From: Pollenia angustigena
Taxonomy: Eukaryota; Arthropoda; Insecta; Diptera; Polleniidae
Direction: 5' to 3'
NCBI GenBank assembly: GCA_930367215.1
Contig: OV884056.1
Location: 248,089,127 to 248,153,126, forward strand
DNA length: 64,000 nucleotides
The notes under the pieces are model-generated. The model searched no databases. It saw nothing but the letters and a program-made list of their open reading frames with translations, and was not told where the DNA came from. Position 1 is the first letter of the stretch. Each line of letters starts with the position of its first letter. The position numbers were made by a program, and so were the translations under genes. Positions 22,166 to 33,064 of the stretch are shown here, in pieces.

Positions 22166-23117
22166 GTAAATGTATCTGAATAAGTGATTGTGAAAATGTT
22201 TTGTAATTCAATATATTCGAACGATAAACAAACATGGTGTTGCTATGAAAATGATAGAACACAACAAAATTAATGTTGGAAAACAATTTGAAAATTTGTT
22301 AGAACTTGTTGTTAAAACAAAAGTTTTAGATGCAATAAAATCCCTGAAGAAGTTATTCAATTGAGATAACGAAATATTGGATACACAATAAATTAATATT
22401 TTTTACAAAAACGACGAAGAGCTTGAAAATTCATTTCGAAAAAATACATAATATTAAAAAGGTCTAAGAAATTAGACTTAAAAAACTTTAATAACTTAAA
22501 AGATTTCATTTGTTAAAGAAAATGCATAAAATCATGAGACACAAAGTAAATTTTTATCTGACTACAATGGCAAAGATATTGAAAATGCCGTGTTGAACTT
22601 TTTAGAAAAGAAGTAATGCACTGCCATGATAAATCTTATGATAATGCAAGTAATATGTCAGATATACAATTATGCAGGACTTTCGGTACGAGTTAAAATA
22701 ATAACTCTTTTAGCAGGTTACGTGCCTTGTGCTGTCCACCTTGCAAGAAAATTTATAATCCTTTAACAATATCTCCACATTGTCAAGGCTGGGGTTTTAA
22801 GATCTCAGTTAAACTAGGCTTAGTTAATCTGAAAACATATTTGCGCCGCCATTACCATGATTATATACAAAAATTTGGCGGAACAGCTTAGTTTGGCTTA
22901 AAATGTTGGTCTTTTATGAATCTAAATAAAAAAAATCACATTTCGCCGGAAAATTCCGAGTTTCAGACTTCGTTAAACGAAGTTTTAACTTAATCCAAAT
23001 TAAAAAATTTAATATTATTAATATAATAATTTTGCAAAAAATTCAGTTTTCAGTTGAAAATTAAATAGCCCCATTTTCTGAACAAGAAACTCTGAGTGCA
23101 GAGTTGTCTGAACGTAA
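22166..23117. other. No gene seen; intronic
   Basis: AT-rich intron sequence. Short phrases such as TTTGCGCCGCCATTACCATG and TTTGGCGGAACAGCTTAG near 22840-22890 look repeat-derived, but no termini or coding frames were found. Confidence 0.45.
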
Positions 23118-23525
23118 AAACACATTTTCGTTAAAATCGCTTCATTGGATTTCGTAATTACGTTAAAAATTTTCATTGGATATATGAAAACTTAAGTTTC
23201 TCCAAGGTAAACAAAAAATTTTAATTGGGAACATTAAAAAACAATATACAAACATAACTATATTCATAAATTAATACAAAACTATAGTTTCCTTAAAAAA
23301 ATGTTTAATTGCTAATTAAAAAATGTAAGATTTAATAATTTCATACATCTAATTTCATACATCTAATGTTACATGTATGCCATTAAATTTATGAAATCAA
23401 AACAATTTTTTTATTAAAGCAACATATTTCAATAATTGCCTTCATAAATTTAAATTTTCATTATGACAATAAAAATGACATTATAGTAATGAAACAAAAA
23501 CTTTCAATCAACGTTGTTATTGTTA

Positions 23526-23674
23526 TTACATAGCGTCTTCACCTGACAATTTTTTGTCATACCAAACGTCAAAGTCTATACAAAAAAAACTCGAAAATTT
23601 TTGTCAGCGTTTTTTTTAATATGAAGTTTGACGTTTGGTATGACAAAAAATTGTCAGGTGAAGACGCTATGTTA
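23526..23674. mobile_element. PIF/Harbinger-like MITE (143 bp), TTA duplication
   Basis: CATAGCGTCTTCACCTGACA and onward is mirrored almost perfectly for about 50 bases, ending at 23671, with TTA on both sides. The other copy of the host element (34264-34285) has the uninterrupted site with a single TTA, so the insertion and its 3-bp duplication are proven by comparison. A 3-bp TWA duplication is characteristic of PIF/Harbinger elements. Confidence 0.92.
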
Positions 23675-23745
23675 TGGACAATTTAATCTCATATTTACGG
23701 TCTTAATTGAGTAAAAAACATAGTTTTTTATCCAAAAACTACACT

Positions 23746-23880
23746 GCCCCGGTAGACTAGCTGGTAGTGAGCTAGTCTATCAGCACCGAGGTTGCGCGAT
23801 CGAATCCCGCCAGAGACAGAAAAAAAAATAAAATACAGTAAAATAAAATAAGAAAAAATAATCAAAGTTATTCTTATTCG
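23746..23880 (+). repeat. tRNA-derived SINE, copy 1
   Basis: The head (about 23748-23820) reads GCCCCGGTAGACTAGCTGGT, with TAGACTAGCTGG resembling a pol III A box. ATCGAATCCCGCC sits where the B box and T-arm belong. An A-rich tail (AAATAAAATACAGTAAAATA) follows. The copy at 34198 (minus) has a better B box, GTTCGAATCCCACC, which supports tRNA origin. It is not a functional tRNA gene: the acceptor ends do not pair and the anticodon arm is unclear. Confidence 0.8.
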
Positions 23881-23889
23881 ACCTTTCGT

Positions 23890-24290
23890 ATTTTAAATAA
23901 GTAAAAAATTAGTCAAGCTCGAGGCCAGTGTATTTCTGTAAATAAAAATTCCTTTTTTATTTATTTCCAATATTTCGATCTTCTTTGAAGATCATCATCA
24001 GGGATTTCTTTTCCTTAAATTCAAGAACAAAAAAACATGATTACATCATAATTACAAACAAATAAATAACAACAACATATATATAAAAAAGCATATCCAA
24101 ACTCACAGTGAATTTTTTATAAACACAAAAACTTAAAAATATGTTGTTTACACGTCGACATCTAGACTTGCACTAAACTTAAAAATTCTTATTGCAGTTT
24201 GCTCTTATTTACTAAGCCTCTGTAGTTATTGGCACACGAACTCTCTACGTCGCTCTTGAAGTTTACACTCTTTTTTTTTGCTATAATGTG
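23890..24290 (-). mobile_element. Penelope-like element fragment
   Basis: This stretch is absent from the sister copy of the host element. On the minus strand it contains a hammerhead-like core (23973-24001) followed by AAATAAATAAAAAAGGAATT. The same core type lies at the end of the Penelope-like element at 45530-47060. No coding part is left. Limits are estimated by comparison with the sister copy. Confidence 0.6.
23973..24001 (-). ncRNA. Hammerhead ribozyme-like core (Penelope type)
   Basis: Minus strand: CTGATGA, one extra T, then a perfect 7-bp stem II (GATCTTC/GAAGATC) closed by AAA, then GAAA. CUGANGA-stem II-GAAA is the conserved hammerhead core, and such ribozymes are known from Penelope-like elements. 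Stems I and III are not evident as long helices, so activity may need a dimer or may be lost. Confidence 0.65.
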
Positions 24291-24585
24291 AAGCATTTCC
24301 AGAATTTATTATAATTATAATTAAAAAATAAAAAAAAAATAAAAAAAAAAATAATTAAAAACTAATAAAAAAATTTTTTACTTTATTGAAAGTATTCATC
24401 CAATGAATAATATGATGAAATAATGAATAGATCTAATGGAATGTTTCATTAAATCCTTTTAATGAAACAGGTTTCATTGATCCAACGAAGCGCTGCATAG
24501 GTTCCTTTTTAATGCAATTTTTCATGGGATTAATGTCAAAATTCATTGGTATTGCGAAGAAAATTCTTTCAGTGTAGGGTGATTG

Positions 24586-25278
24586 TCTGACAGTAGTGCT
24601 GGGATACAATCGATATTTATCGATAGTTCAGATTTCACTATCGATATTACTATCGACTTAATGTTTGTACTTGTGCAGGAAAACTTTAAGTATTTTTTCA
24701 TAAGGCTACAGTCCGTTGTTTTTATCACTTTTTGAATGTATAGACGTATGTATGTATATACGCACGTTATTTTAGATGGTATTGGATTTTTTTAAAATTG
24801 ATAAGTACCTTTCTGAAGGAACCGAAGTAACAGGGACTATAAGATATTCCATTGCAACTTTAAAAAATTTTCTTAATTCTACACCCAAAAAGGTAATCAA
24901 TCTAGCGGACTTATCCTCTAATGGTCGTTCATTGTTTTGTCCTATGCTTGCAATTGCATTTGGATTTGCATTTTTTTTTTTACAACATCACAAAAATATT
25001 TGACATTTCACTCCCTATTAATCATGTAAAAATTTCGACTTAAAGGCCTTTAATTAGCAGTTAAAAGCACTGCTAAGCAATCCATACCACTTGCCATTTT
25101 TGTTTTTTGTATTCATTGCTGTAATTCAGCGCGAATTAATAATAGCAAGTAAAAGTTAGATGTCTTCATATCTGTATTTTAAATACTAAAAATATCAATA
25201 TTAATATTTTTCCTTTCGATATTTTCAATATTTTCAGACTATCGATAATATCGATAGTTTCCCAGCACTATCTGACAG
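24586..25278 (-). mobile_element. hAT element (677 bp) with transposase C-terminal remnant
   Basis: TAGTGCTGGGATACAATCGA (24594) and its complement ending at 25270 are flanked by TCTGACAG on both sides (24586-24593, 25271-25278). Subterminal ATCGATA repeats follow each end. The minus strand keeps a piece of the transposase (24776-24970). A second, truncated copy in opposite orientation is at 26008-26532. Confidence 0.93.
24776..24970 (-). pseudogene. hAT transposase C-terminal (dimerisation) fragment
   Basis: On the minus strand the frame reads GVELRKFFKVAMEYL, then IVPVTSVPSERYLSILKK. The P.TSVPSER.LS word is the hallmark of the hATC dimerisation region. Upstream catalytic parts are deleted. 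A plus-strand open frame over the same bases is only the antisense shadow. In the copy at 26340-26500 the same segment survives with a deletion. Confidence 0.8.
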
Positions 25279-25379
25279 TCTTTAAAAATTATTAGAAAAT
25301 ACAATAAATGAATAAATTTAAGTCGCCAATTTCAATGAATGAACGTTTTGAGACACAAATCTCGAAAATTTCAAAGACT

Positions 25380-25770
25380 ATAGATTGAAAAAACTTTCAA
25401 TTAAATTACTTAACTCGACTCTGCTTGTCGAAAGTGTTGAAGACACGGTAACCCCTACACCTAGTATAAGTTCTGATAAATCTACAAAAACTGACCTTTG
25501 GAGCGTTTGTGAAAATGTCATAAGAAAATTTCGAGAAGGATTATGCTCCATCCATCCTACCCTGAGGTTCAGCTAAAGATGAAGTCTAAAGATATTTACC
25601 TTAGATCTTCTTTATTTTCTAGAGAGGCATTTCCACTTGATTACTGACAGATTAAAATGTTATACCCAAAATTTAAGCACATGGCGCAGAAATGAGTTCT
25701 GTCGCATCTGAGAGATTATTTTTCACTGCAGGTCTGCTTCAAACGGATTTGCAAAATACAAAAACAAAAA
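25380..25770 (+). pseudogene. Second hAT transposase remnant (different family)
   Basis: MSSVASERLFFTAGLLQTD at 25692 is the hATC motif (SVASER.FFTAG) in a frame distinct from the neighbouring hAT. A frame at 25385-25576 (SVEDTVTPTPSISSDKSTKT) could be upstream linker of the same protein, separated by breaks. No terminal repeats were identified for this element, which may be the host into which the 677-bp hAT inserted. Confidence 0.65.
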
Positions 25771-26007
25771 TTTTATTAATATTTATTTTAAATAATAATC
25801 TCTTACACTTATTTTGTTTACAAAGTAATTTAACTTTTTGCAATTTAATCATGAATTCAAATTCAATTCGTTGTTTTTAAGATCTTATTAAACCCATTTT
25901 AAATGTGAATAATCTCGTTCACAGTAATTTTGGATAAAAAAAAAAATAAAAACAAGTAAGAAAGTATAGTCGGTCAAGGCCGACACATCATCCTAATGTG
26001 TCCATAT

Positions 26008-26532
26008 TAGTGCTGGGAAACTATCGATAGTCTTAAAATATCGAAAATATCGATAGGAATAATATAAATATCGATATTTTTATTATTTAAAATACAGCTA
26101 TGAAGACATCTAACAGCAGCTATACACACACAGTTTTTTGCCGCAAATTTTTACTTGCTATTATTAATTCGCACTGAATTACAGCAATGAATACAAACAA
26201 CAAGAATGGCAAGTGATATGCAGTGCTTAGCAGTGCATTTTACAGCTAATTAAAGGCCTTTGAGTCCAAATTTGTACATCTTTATATAGGGACTGAAATG
26301 TCAAATATGTTTGTAATGTTGCAAAAAAAAATTCAAATCCAAATGCAATTGCAATTGCAAGCAAAGGACAAAACAATGAACGACCATTAGAAGTTAAGTC
26401 CGCTAGATTGATTACTTTTTGGGTTTAGAATTTAGAAAATTATTTAAAGTTGCAATGTTACTTCGGTTCCTTCAGAAAGGTACTTATCAATTTTTAAAAA
26501 ACTGCCATCTTATATAACGTGCGTATATACAT
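26008..26532 (+). mobile_element. Truncated copy of the TAGTGCTGGG hAT element
   Basis: TAGTGCTGGGAAACTATCGA at 26008 starts the element, in opposite orientation to 24594-25270. It carries AACGACCATTAGAAGTTAAG and TTCCTTCAGAAAGGTACTTA, which match the transposase remnant of that copy. Similarity ends at GCGTATATACAT (26532), so the second terminus is missing. Confidence 0.85.
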
Positions 26533-27130
26533 TAGAGTGTCCCAAAATTTTTTTTTTGTAAGAGGCTCAAGCATAATTTGAAAGCTTATAGGGTAAAGTA
26601 TTTTTGATTTTTTTTTAGAATTTTCGGAATAGGTTTAGAGGTCGCGCAAATGGAGTTTTCATAAAAAAAACGGAGTTTTCGGCCATTTATTTAACTTAAC
26701 TCATAACTTGGTTAATACCACGAGTTTCTTCACTTTTGAGGAAACAGTTTTAAAGAAAAGTATCCAAGCTTTATTCCTGTATGAAAAAATTATAAGTTTT
26801 GGTGATGAGTGTACTCATTTAGATACCCTTAATTACAATTTTTCGTAATTATTTAACAAATTCTGTAAATAACGGTTGATAACTTTTCAAATTTATATGA
26901 AAGGTATTAAAACTAATGATGCAGTTTGAAAGACAAATTAATTCTAATTATTACGAATAAACAATTTTTAAATTTGTTCCTACCATTCCTGAGTTATACC
27001 CGTTTTTATCTTTATACCCAGTATATGTTATTATAAGCTGTTTGCCAGCTCTGTGAAAAATCATTTATTGAGGTTCTTGCGATGTAGTTCTATACCTTGC
27101 AACAAGTTCTGGTAATCAGTGGTCCTATTT
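26533..27130. other. No gene; unclassified repeat-like sequence
   Basis: Begins TAGAGTGTCCCAAAA and holds phrases such as AACTCATAACTTGGTTAATA typical of non-coding repeats. No termini or coding frames recognised. Confidence 0.4.
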
Positions 27131-27632
27131 ATTAAAAAAATGCATACCTTTTGTGTTCATATAGATATAGTTCTATCTATATTTTAAATTTCATTAAAAT
27201 CGGTTTGATAGTTTCTGAGAGGAAGAAATTTCCCCTTATCTTCCCTCATGGTCCTACGATTGGGCCCATTTTCAATATGCTTGGTCCTTGTGCCAATAAG
27301 ACCATATGTCCCAAATGTTATCAAAGTATCTCCAAAATTTAACTTCAGGTTGTTCAATCATTTTGCTATCCCGGTAGTTTAATAAACACTAGTGGTGGAT
27401 CCGGCTGTGTTAAGTTTAAGATATTCAATCCGAATGTAGAAACAGTTTTATTTTGTAAATTTAAGACTATTTCTGTTTTAAAAGCTAATTAAAATATTTA
27501 TTAAATAAATGTTAATAGATTTATTTCACTTAATATTTTAAATAAGAAGGTCCTTGGAACAAATCACAAATCACACCAAAATTATCTCTGGCACACTTGA
27601 AAATTTCCCCCATACGAAAATGTTCATCACAT

Positions 27633-27788
27633 TTAGTGCCAATTCACACGTTGCAAGTCTTATTGATCAGCTTGCTACCTTATAGACGAGAGAGAGAGTG
27701 AGAGAGAAACGTTTCTTTTCCTCTCGTCACTCTCGTTATAAAGTAGCAAGCTCATCAATAAGACTTGCAACGTGTGAATTGGGACTTA
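27633..27788. mobile_element. Hairpin MITE (150 bp), TTA duplication
   Basis: GTGCCAATTCACACGTTGCA from 27636 is mirrored up to 27785, with TTA at 27633-27635 and 27786-27788. The centre is rich in GAGA/CTCTCGTC. Related in end sequence and layout to the element at 51740-51881. Confidence 0.87.
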
Positions 27789-27789
27789 C

Positions 27790-28411
27790 AGACACACTCA
27801 TTTGTTTACTGTAAAACTTTATTGAAGATCACTAAAAAAACAAAGTTACAAAAGTAAGAGAATAAAGTTTAATAGTTACTCTCAGAAATTTTCTACAGCT
27901 TCTTACGCAGTCAGGAGGCTTTTGTTTTCCTGGGGATGGCTTCACTTTTGAAATGCTTGCTCAGTCCATAATAAAATCTGTTTGCAAGCACTCTCCTTCG
28001 TTTATTTTAAATCTGATATTATTTTCCTTATTTACAGAAATCCAAGGAAAGTAAATTATTCTACTTCCCCGAAATTTTAGCTGCCTCCTTGCAATTCCTC
28101 GCCATATTTTATTTCTGTTGATTTTTCTGCAGTTGCCTTCTCAGTTGTCCTTCTCGCAGACAGCAGTTAAATTTTGAATGTGCCTTTCAGTAATGTCAAT
28201 TTCGTCTCTGCATAAGCGTTGGGCATTTGACTTTTGTCTACAGCCTTGCTCTTTTATTCAAAAATTTTCTTTTACCAAAATGTGTAAAAATAGCTTGAAA
28301 GATCATCACTAAAATTTTACTTCTTTAGTTCATATTATTTATCGAATTTTCGATTCTTTATGTTCCTGTTTCTCTGTTTCATAAAATAAATTGTTTACGT
28401 CGATATTTTAT
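27790..28411. other. No gene seen; intronic
   Basis: AT-rich sequence with a few less AT-rich stretches (27900-28200) but no frames longer than background and no paired ends. Confidence 0.45.
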
Positions 28412-28673
28412 ATATCAAGCCATTACCGCCAAAAAAGCTTAAGCGACAAAAAATAATTTTAGACGAGGTGTTTTTTATTTTTATCAAAAAAAATTTGTGT
28501 GAAGGTTGTAGCTCAATATAAAATTGTTTTTGCCATAAAATCGTAACGGTGCCTTATGTGACAATGAAATTTCAAGAGATGATGCAAGTGTTGTCGATAA
28601 ATTCATATATTAAAAAAAACGAACATTTAAAATGATGTCGCTTAAGCTATTTTTGCGGTAATGGCTCGATATT
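28412..28673. mobile_element. Inverted-repeat element (262 bp)
   Basis: ATATCAAGCCATTACCGCCA, then AGCTTAAGCGAC, is mirrored with a few mismatches by GTCGCTTAAGCT...GCGGTAATGGCTCGATAT up to 28673. No clear target duplication. Confidence 0.75.
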
Positions 28674-29700
28674 TAGACTATCATAATTTTATGCAAAAGT
28701 AACTAACAACTTAAAAAAAATAATACGATGGCCACATTCCCATATAAAATGCGTACTGGTCCCCGGGTACCTTGGTGCGCATTTAAGGGTGTTAAGAAAA
28801 CAATTGTTATCACACGCAAATTACAAAAAAAATTTGCCAGACGGCGGCAAAAATACTAAATTTTTTTAAGTTATTAATTCTTAAAAAGTTTCAGATATGC
28901 CGATTAACAATTTCAATGAGAGAATTAAGGTTGAAAATGCCAAAGTACCTTGTTGCGCACATAAGGGTTAAAAGTTATGAAGATAATTTTTTACTCATTT
29001 TCAAGACTTTGTTTTGTAAACAAAAACATGAAACAGGTAAACATTTTATTAGCAGGATTTTTTTATAATTTTTTTTGTCTCTCAAACGTTCTCTTCTTTC
29101 ATTCTTTCGTTGCTTGTTTTTCTAGTACGTGAACGTATGTATTCAGTGAATACTATTCGCAATATAACACTGGTCGGACAAATAACTGGAAAAAAATCGG
29201 GAACAAGAGCTCTGTAAAATGTAAAAAATGTAATGTAAAAAGCCATTTTACTGATTAATGACACATTTACATGAGTCATTAAAATACAAAACAATTTGTT
29301 AAATTTAACATTTTTGCCCCATTTAGAGGCAGCAGATTTATTAAAAACTTCTTTATGGTCGTTACATTTTGCACGCTTCCAACTTGTTAAATGTGGTTCA
29401 TGACAGACCATTAGTTTATGTGGTTTATGGTTGAGTACTTTTATGAAATTTAGCACTTTGAAATGTTGCAACAACCAGTACCTTGAAAGTTAATTAACTT
29501 TATCGAAATGTTCAAACGAACAATGAAAAAGTTTAAAGTAAAAACAGGACGTAAAAAATAAAAATAAAAAATAAACGAACTATGAAATAAATATGTAACA
29601 CAAATACAGGGTGAATAACCTTTAAGTAAGTAAAATGAAATTCTAAAGAAGGCAATTTTATTTAAACAAAAGTTTAACTATCGAATAAGCACTCTCTTTG
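28674..29700. other. No gene; contains a short direct repeat
   Basis: GGTACCTTGGTGCGCATTTA (28766) recurs as AGTACCTTGTTGCGCACATA (28942), in direct orientation 176 bases apart. The rest has no recognisable coding sequence; the open frame at 29082-29474 on the minus strand shows no domain. Confidence 0.4.
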
Positions 29701-29905
29701 ATATATCGTCGGCTTAATATGCAAACCTGCTAACTTCGTTCCAACACATTTTACAGGAGAGACAAAAAACTTTTTATTTTTTTCCATGTGCTGCTTGAAA
29801 GGAAAACCAAAATATAGTTGGTTTTGCACACTTCAAGACACAAGTATCTTTCTCTACCACACTTAAAAAGTGGTTTCGGCAGGTTTGCAGACCGACGATG
29901 TATGG
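29701..29905. mobile_element. Inverted-repeat element with ATATCGTCGG ends
   Basis: ATATATCGTCGGCTTAATAT...AAACCTGC at the left is mirrored by GCAGGTTTGCAGACCGACGA then TGTAT at the right. The ends resemble those at 35112-35367 (ATATCGTCGGT), suggesting one family. Confidence 0.7.
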
Positions 29906-30201
29906 CTTTTTTAATCGATAAAAGTTTATATTTAAAGCATTTTTGACCACTCACCCAGTATTTGAATACCATTCATTCAAAAAAAATTGCTTTGATTGAG
30001 TTTTTGTATAAAAATAAAATTTAAATTGCCTTACGTTTTGTACCATTTCCCATAACAACTACAACATCTTACAAATTTTTTAAAATATTGGAACATTTCC
30101 ATGTAAACGTAGTATATGACAGATAATTGAACTTCTATTCACTTCTGGAAACAGTTTTAGCTGTTATTGTGTATTTGGATAAACTACAATTTTAATTTTA
30201 G

Positions 30202-30317
30202 CGGCCATTTTCACCAAGTTCGGTTAGAATTAACTGTCGGTTATAGCTGTCAAAACAGATTGGTAACCGGAACTTTAATTGAAAGTTAGTTTTAAACGAA
30301 CTTGGTGAAAATGGCCG
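30202..30317. mobile_element. Short hairpin element (116 bp)
   Basis: CGGCCATTTTCACCAAGTTC is mirrored exactly at 30298-30317, with an inner imperfect pairing (AACTGTCGGTTATAG / GGTAACCGGAACTTTAATTG). It lies 34 bases before the mariner-like element. Confidence 0.78.
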
Positions 30318-30465
30318 TAAGTTGTAGAACCGCATTCAAAATTACGTTTATAAAGGGTGGTTCAACCATTATGCACGACGTTAATTGTGAGTCGCACCTT
30401 AACGTCAAGTTTTTTGCTCCACTTAATTTGACGTTTCTTTGTTTCAGTGGTTGACAAATTCAACT

Positions 30466-31390
30466 ATGGAGATGTACACAATTGAGCAGCGCGTTAAGAT
30501 TGTTGATGCCTTTTACGAGCATGGGCGTTCAAATCAAAATGATTCGTGAGGCACACTTTCACCTCAGTGGATTCTTTAACAAACAGAATTGCCGCATTTG
30601 GGCAAAAGAGAATCCACGAGTGATTGTTGAAAAGCCGATGCAACCACAAAGAGTGACTGTTTGGTGAGGTTTATGGGCTGGCGGCGTCATCGGGCCGTAC
30701 TTCTTCGAAAATAAAGTTGGCCAAGCAGTTACCGTGAATGGTGTTCGCTATCGGGAGATGATAATTGCCTACTTGTAGCCAGAAATTGAGGATATGGACC
30801 TGGACGATATGTGGTTCCAACAGGATGGTGCCACTTGCCACACTGCCAACGAAACAATGGCACTTTTGCGCAAAAAATTCAGTGGCCGTTTTATCTCACT
30901 TGGTGGCGATGTTAATTGACCGTCACGATTATGTGATTTGACACCGTTGGACTTTTGTCTTTGGGTTGTTGAGAGTCACCCTCGTATATAATAAGTATGA
31001 CATTATTTAGTTTTAAGTAATCAAAAAAATAGGCTGACTCAATTATACGAGTCAGCACTTTAGACACTTGCTGACTTTAGTACAGTCAGCATTTTAATTA
31101 TAAGAACTAGGTATAAATAGCGGGTAAGAATAATTTTAAGTTAAGTTGTAATTAGCAAGCAAATAAACGTCTACCTGCGATCTCCACGGAGCACTCCAGG
31201 TTAGCAAAAAAATACAATACAAAAAAGATCTTCTAATTTTCAACTACAACAGGGTATACTTAGAAGAAAAAGTATACGTCAATAAGCCATGAATAATTCA
31301 AGAGCTAAAGGATAAGACAATTCGGCAAATTAACGACAGTGAACCTCAATTATGTCTGAGAGTCTTTGAAAAAATGAACTATCGGATAGA
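30466..31390 (+). pseudogene. mariner-like transposase, deleted and interrupted
   Basis: Starts MEMYTIEQRVKIVDAFYEHG, an N-terminal DNA-binding helix region, and then jumps by deletion to REAHFHLSGFFNKQNCRIW. That is the region of the first catalytic acidic residue. QRVTVW is followed by a stop at 30665. The second aspartate lies in MWFQQDGATCHTA and the third in RLCDLTPLDFCLW. An internal stop replaces a Trp codon before it (30917), another stop is at 30777, and the last part continues after the solo LTR (YLEEKVYVNKP). The protein would cut and join transposon ends at TA; here it is dead. Family assignment within Tc1/mariner is by overall motif, with about 36 residues between the last two aspartates. 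Confidence 0.88.
30963..31255 (+). mobile_element. Solo LTR (285 bp) with 4-bp duplication
   Basis: TGTTGAGAGTCACCCTCG (30967) to TTCAACTACAACA (31251), with GGGT on both sides. It has TG...CA ends, a TATAAAT box at 31112-31118 and AATAAA at 31162-31167, the layout of a retrotransposon LTR. It cuts the mariner-like frame exactly at CTTTGGGT/ATAC, and removing it with one GGGT restores the frame, so the limits are certain. No internal retrotransposon sequence remains; recombination between two LTRs is the usual cause. Whether Gypsy or BEL cannot be decided. Confidence 0.92.
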
Positions 31391-31892
31391 GGTATGACAC
31401 CGAACACACACATAATTGTCATACATCCTTCTATCATAATAAAAAATATTAATATCATTCTCAGAAAACTTTTTGTTTTATTTACAATTAACATCGTTGG
31501 TTGGACCACCCTTTAGTTACAAGAACCCAAATGGTTGGAATTGTTGTGCGTTCTAGGTTCTTTATACAACTCACTTAAGATTTCCTGATATGTAATGCTC
31601 TGCAATGAGGTGCGCTTAATAATTTGACACAAGTATGTTTAAGATATTTTGTGAGGTTTTCCAATAATTTGAAACATTTAAACATGTTGATTGCAAAAAA
31701 AACAGCAAAAGATAATTGCTTTAAGGGCGAATACATTTTGACAGTTAAAATACGCAAACAACAAACAAAATAATTTAGAGGTTTTAATATCAACGTAAAA
31801 ATAATAATTGAAACAAATCAATATTGAGCGTATGAGTAATATGTCATTTACTTTCAATGTTAATCATACGTCACGTATTTTAAAAATCATTA

Positions 31893-33064
31893 TTAAGCGG
31901 CTCATACACTTGCAATAAAATTGTTCAATTTGACGTATTGTACAATTATATCGCCAATGTGTATGAGATATTCGAAGGCGGCACAATATATTGGCAACAA
32001 TCAAGAGACTTTTGATTTTTACTGCACAACGAAAAGAAAGTGAAATGTGTTGGCAACATTGTACAATGCTGTTATGTTAATAAAAAAAAAATTTTTATTG
32101 AATGAATGAAACCATTGTGTGCGGCTTATTGCATAATATAGGACAAAACATAAATAATATGGCGAATATCATCTATATATAAATCGGCTAAGGCAAACCA
32201 GTTAAGAACACTTTCCTCCTCTGTATGTCAACCGATTTGAACAAAATATACACCATTTGAAAGATATCTACTTACAGAAGTGCACAATATATATTTTATT
32301 AAAATCTGTTCAATAATTTCAGAGTTATAGTTGTTCAAATTTGCTGTTAACACAAATACAAAAAATTAGTTTTTTTCAATTATCAAATAATAAAAAAATA
32401 GGGTTGTCGATTATTCGATATTTTTTAGAAACCGGTTTTCGAATATTTCGACTATATAAAGTCGGAAAATGGAATGTTATCATTTTTAAATTTTCTATAA
32501 TTTTGAACTTAGAAACGTTATGTTATAGGTGCATGGTCATGAGTGAATGAAACCCTATAATATTAAAAATGTTGGTACTTTTTATTTTTTCTTTGGTATG
32601 TTTTGAATTTTTGTTAATATTCGACCTATAAAGATACAATTAAAAATGCATGGTCCTGGGGGAATAAGAACATGTAAGGGGAGCTTTTCGGTACTTTTTC
32701 GTTCAACATCTGGTACATTGATTCATTTTCGATAATATTAGACATTAAAAAATAAAATTAAATTTGCAATGTCCTGATTGACAATCTATTAAGAAGATTT
32801 TTTGATACTTTTTTGTTTTATCAATTCTGATGATATTAAACTTATAAAATAAAATAAACTCTCGTGAAAGTTAAAATATGAAACGGAGGTTGGTCCCTCG
32901 CCAAATCGATCCACTAAGACGGAGAAAATGAACGAAACATGTAAATTCCTATTTGCATAGATGTACTATGTTTTCTTCTTATGAACATGAAAATGTATGG
33001 TCGAATTTTGACCATTAGGCGAACACTAGTTAACAATAATATTGCAAGTGTATGGGCCGCTTTA
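31893..33064. mobile_element. AGCGGC inverted-repeat element A, with Helitron inside
   Basis: AGCGGCTCATACACTTGCAA at 31896 and its near-perfect complement ending at 33061 are flanked by TTA. Element B at 39731-41643 has the same ends and interior. A family-B Helitron (32172-33029) is inserted close to the right end. Without it the element is about 308 bp. The TTA flank suggests a PIF/Harbinger-like origin. Confidence 0.87.
32172..33029 (+). mobile_element. Non-autonomous Helitron, family B, copy 2 (complete)
   Basis: 5' end TCTATATATAAATCGGCTAA after A; 3' end ATTAGGCGAACACTAG before T. Comparison with element B shows the host sequence uninterrupted at the A/T junction with no target duplication, exactly as expected of Helitrons. 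About 858 bp, with GGTACTTTTT-type units and no coding sequence. Confidence 0.88.

Larger units (their letters stand above)
23118..24576. mobile_element. CACTGAAAGAA element, copy 1 (one end lost)
   Basis: The right end TTCTTTCAGTG (24574) followed by TA matches the left end of the complete copy at 33806-34757, which lies in the opposite orientation. Similarity starts abruptly at 23118 (GTTAAAATCGCTTCATTGGA), so about 130 bases of the other end are missing. It holds a tRNA-like SINE (23746), a 143-bp hairpin element (23529) and a Penelope fragment (23890-24290), the last two absent from the other copy. Confidence 0.85.
25951..27345 (+). repeat. Dispersed AACAAGTAAGAAAGTATA family, copy 3 (split)
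   Basis: The family start AACAAGTAAGAAAGTATAGT is at 25951-26007. The later part (TCTATCTATATTTTAAATTT, GGCTTGGTCCTTGT-like) reappears at about 27130-27345. Between them lie the truncated hAT (26008-26532) and about 600 bases of other sequence. Confidence 0.6.
30351..31515 (+). mobile_element. Tc1/mariner-superfamily element, internally deleted
   Basis: AAGGGTGGTTCAACCA (30353) and its imperfect complement ending at 31513 are flanked by TA. The transposase frame is broken and a 285-bp solo LTR (30967-31251) is inserted near its end. Without the LTR the copy is about 0.87 kb against the roughly 1.2-1.3 kb usual for mariner-like elements, which agrees with the internal deletion seen in the frame. 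Confidence 0.9.

Noticed and set aside
23748..23822. Possible tRNA gene
   Set aside because: A- and B-box-like motifs exist, but the acceptor arms do not pair, no clear anticodon loop is present, and a second copy has an A-rich tail, so it is a SINE head.
29082..29474. 130-codon minus-strand frame
   Set aside because: No recognisable domain, no splice context, and composition as in surrounding AT-rich DNA; a chance frame cannot be excluded.
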